The notes below the pieces were generated by a model that made no database searches, was not told where the DNA came from, and saw nothing but the letters and a program-made list of their open reading frames with translations. Both the position numbers and the translations under genes were made by a program. Below are positions 63,147-64,000 of a stretch of 64,000 bases of DNA, piece by piece. Position 1 is the first letter of the stretch. The number at the start of each line of letters is the position of its first letter. Source of the DNA: Flavobacterium gelidilacus DSM 15343 (GTDB lineage: Bacteria; Bacteroidota; Bacteroidia; Flavobacteriales; Flavobacteriaceae); NCBI RefSeq assembly GCF_000422685.1, contig NZ_AUGN01000010.1:103050-167049 (forward strand), written 5' to 3'.

Positions 63147-63596
63147 ATGAGTTATATAAGAATCACGAAACAATTTAGCTTTGAAACCGGACATGCTTTA
63201 TATGGTTATGACGGAAAATGTAAAAATGTTCATGGACATAGTTATAAACTTTCTGTAACTGTAATTGGCAAACCTATTACAGATTCTAGCAATGTTAAAT
63301 ATGGTATGGTTATAGATTTTACCGATCTTAAAAAGATTGTAAGAGAAGAAATTGTTGATGTTTTCGATCATGCAACTGTTTTTAATAAAAACACCCCTCA
63401 TATTGAATTAGCAAACGAATTAAAACAAAGAGATCATCATGTAATTTTAGTTGAATATCAACCTACGAGTGAAAACATGGTAATTGATTTTGCTGATAAA
63501 ATACAAAAAAGGCTTCCAAATAATATAAAATTACATTCTCTAAGGTTACAAGAAACCGAATCTTCTTTTGCAGAGTGGTTTGCTTCTGATAATTAA
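63147..63596 (+). CDS. queD: 6-carboxy-5,6,7,8-tetrahydropterin synthase-like protein
   Basis: The 149-residue protein is in the PTPS/QueD family, which makes 6-carboxytetrahydropterin in the queuosine pathway. The zinc ligands are H16, H29 and H31 in FETGHALYGYDGKCKNVHGHSY, with C25 as the catalytic cysteine. The C-terminal LRLQETESSFAEWF carries the pterin-binding glutamate. Length is typical of QueD rather than of the larger eukaryotic PTPS. Queuosine genes queC, queE and queF are not in this window. Confidence 0.9.
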   Translation: MSYIRITKQFSFETGHALYGYDGKCKNVHGHSYKLSVTVIGKPITDSSNVKYGMVIDFTDLKKIVREEIVDVFDHATVFNKNTPHIELANELKQRDHHVILVEYQPTSENMVIDFADKIQKRLPNNIKLHSLRLQETESSFAEWFASDN

Positions 63597-63618
63597 AACT
63601 ATTATTTATTTCCCCCAT

Positions 63619-63655
63619 AAAAAAATCCCTAATTCAATTGAAATAGGGATTTTTT
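63619..63655. terminator. Bidirectional terminator between queD and the OmpA-family gene
   Basis: The stem pairs AAAAAATCCCT (63619-63630) with AGGGATTTTTT (63645-63655); the loop is itself self-complementary (AATTCAATTG). It separates the convergent genes 23 bases past the queD stop. Confidence 0.75.
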
Positions 63656-63691
63656 AGTTTTGGTTGGGTTGGTTAATTTTATTTTCTGTTC

Positions 63692-64000
63692 TTATTTCTT
63701 AACGATTAAGAATTCCGAACGTCTGTTTTGAGCATGCTCTTCTTCTGAACAATCATCACAAACCACTTTTGGTTCGCTTTCTCCAAATCCTTGTCCTGTA
63801 ATTCTATCTTTTGCAATTCCTTTTGAGATAATATACTGAACTGTAGATTTTGCTCTTCTATCTGATAAGTTTAAGTTATATCTATCACTTCCTCTGTTAT
63901 CCGTATGCGATTTTGCAAATATAACCATGTCTTTGTGCTCTTCTGTCTTCATTACTTCCACTAACTTATCAAGCTCTTCAGCTCCTTGCTCAGTGATGTT
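63692..64000 (-). CDS. Partial OmpA-family protein, C-terminal peptidoglycan-binding domain
   Basis: The frame is open to the right window edge, so only the last 102 or so residues are seen. They form the OmpA/MotB-like peptidoglycan-binding domain: IFAKSHTDNRGSDRYNLNLSDRRA (the family's NxxLSxxRA helix), VQYIISKGIAKDRITGQGFGESEP and the C-terminal QNRRSEFLIVKK. An internal CDDC lies between the strands. Bacteroidota proteins of this kind often carry N-terminal WD40 or TPR repeats and connect the outer membrane to the cell wall; what precedes the domain here is unknown. Confidence 0.9.
   Translation of the reverse strand, partial: NITEQGAEELDKLVEVMKTEEHKDMVIFAKSHTDNRGSDRYNLNLSDRRAKSTVQYIISKGIAKDRITGQGFGESEPKVVCDDCSEEEHAQNRRSEFLIVKK

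Overview
The window is an AT-rich, gene-dense stretch of chromosome from a member of Bacteroidota, almost certainly Flavobacteriaceae and close to Flavobacterium. The signs are three proteins tied to type IX secretion (a PorZ-like protein, a type A cargo and a type B cargo), GLPGLI and DUF5689 families, many SPII lipoproteins, a TonB receptor with a carboxypeptidase-regulatory-like domain, and recurrent Bacteroidota -7 promoter elements (TAnnTTTG). Nearly all of it is coding. I see no rRNA, tRNA, CRISPR array, phage or insertion sequence. Both window edges cut genes: an M23-type lipoprotein on the left and an OmpA-family protein on the right.

Layout. 1-5 kb: aromatic amino acid catabolism (tryptophan 2,3-dioxygenase in an operon with a DUF3108 protein and an envelope lipoprotein; then HPPD and homogentisate dioxygenase). 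5-12.7 kb: patatin-like outer-membrane protein, uvrC, an aspartoacylase-like hydrolase, a PLP decarboxylase, a folate cyclo-ligase and lspA. 12.8-19.3 kb: a three-gene TonB receptor/lipoprotein operon facing away from a secreted endonuclease/exonuclease/phosphatase-family protein, a plausible surface scavenging locus. 19.4-23.7 kb: 3-hydroxyanthranilate dioxygenase, an ALDH7-type dehydrogenase, an orphan exported protein and a DksA-like protein without its zinc cysteines. 23.7-35.6 kb: ileS, recO, a PorZ-like protein, gdhA, a porin-like protein and a secreted M36 protease. 35.6-42.5 kb: dGTPase and class Ia ribonucleotide reductase (nrdB then nrdA), with small genes between. 42.8-48.9 kb: GLPGLI, DUF3109, MarC, a minimal flavoprotein, S41 protease, dCMP deaminase, HupE-like and TerB. 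48.9-52.1 kb: an overlapping four-gene signalling unit. 52.2-64 kb: fbp, GNAT, aspartate kinase, two giant surface proteins, a decayed response regulator, a 59-aa membrane protein and queD.

The best candidate for a little-described system is the 48.9-52.1 kb operon: a coiled-coil protein, a larger coiled-coil protein with a possible roadblock/longin-like C-terminal domain, a Ras-like small GTPase lacking the usual catalytic glutamine, and a soluble hybrid histidine kinase. The last three genes overlap, and the unit has its own promoter element. A second hidden feature is a degenerate retropepsin-like domain at the C-terminus of the secreted nuclease-family protein, where the catalytic D-T-G has become D-A-E. 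Three non-coding or structural points also stand out: a 55-bp terminator-plus-promoter cassette duplicated on both sides of a TlpA-like gene, a frameshifted and internally deleted response regulator, and a perfect inverted repeat lying on the -7 element of the PLP decarboxylase.

All functional calls come from reading the sequence and from family knowledge. No database search was run.
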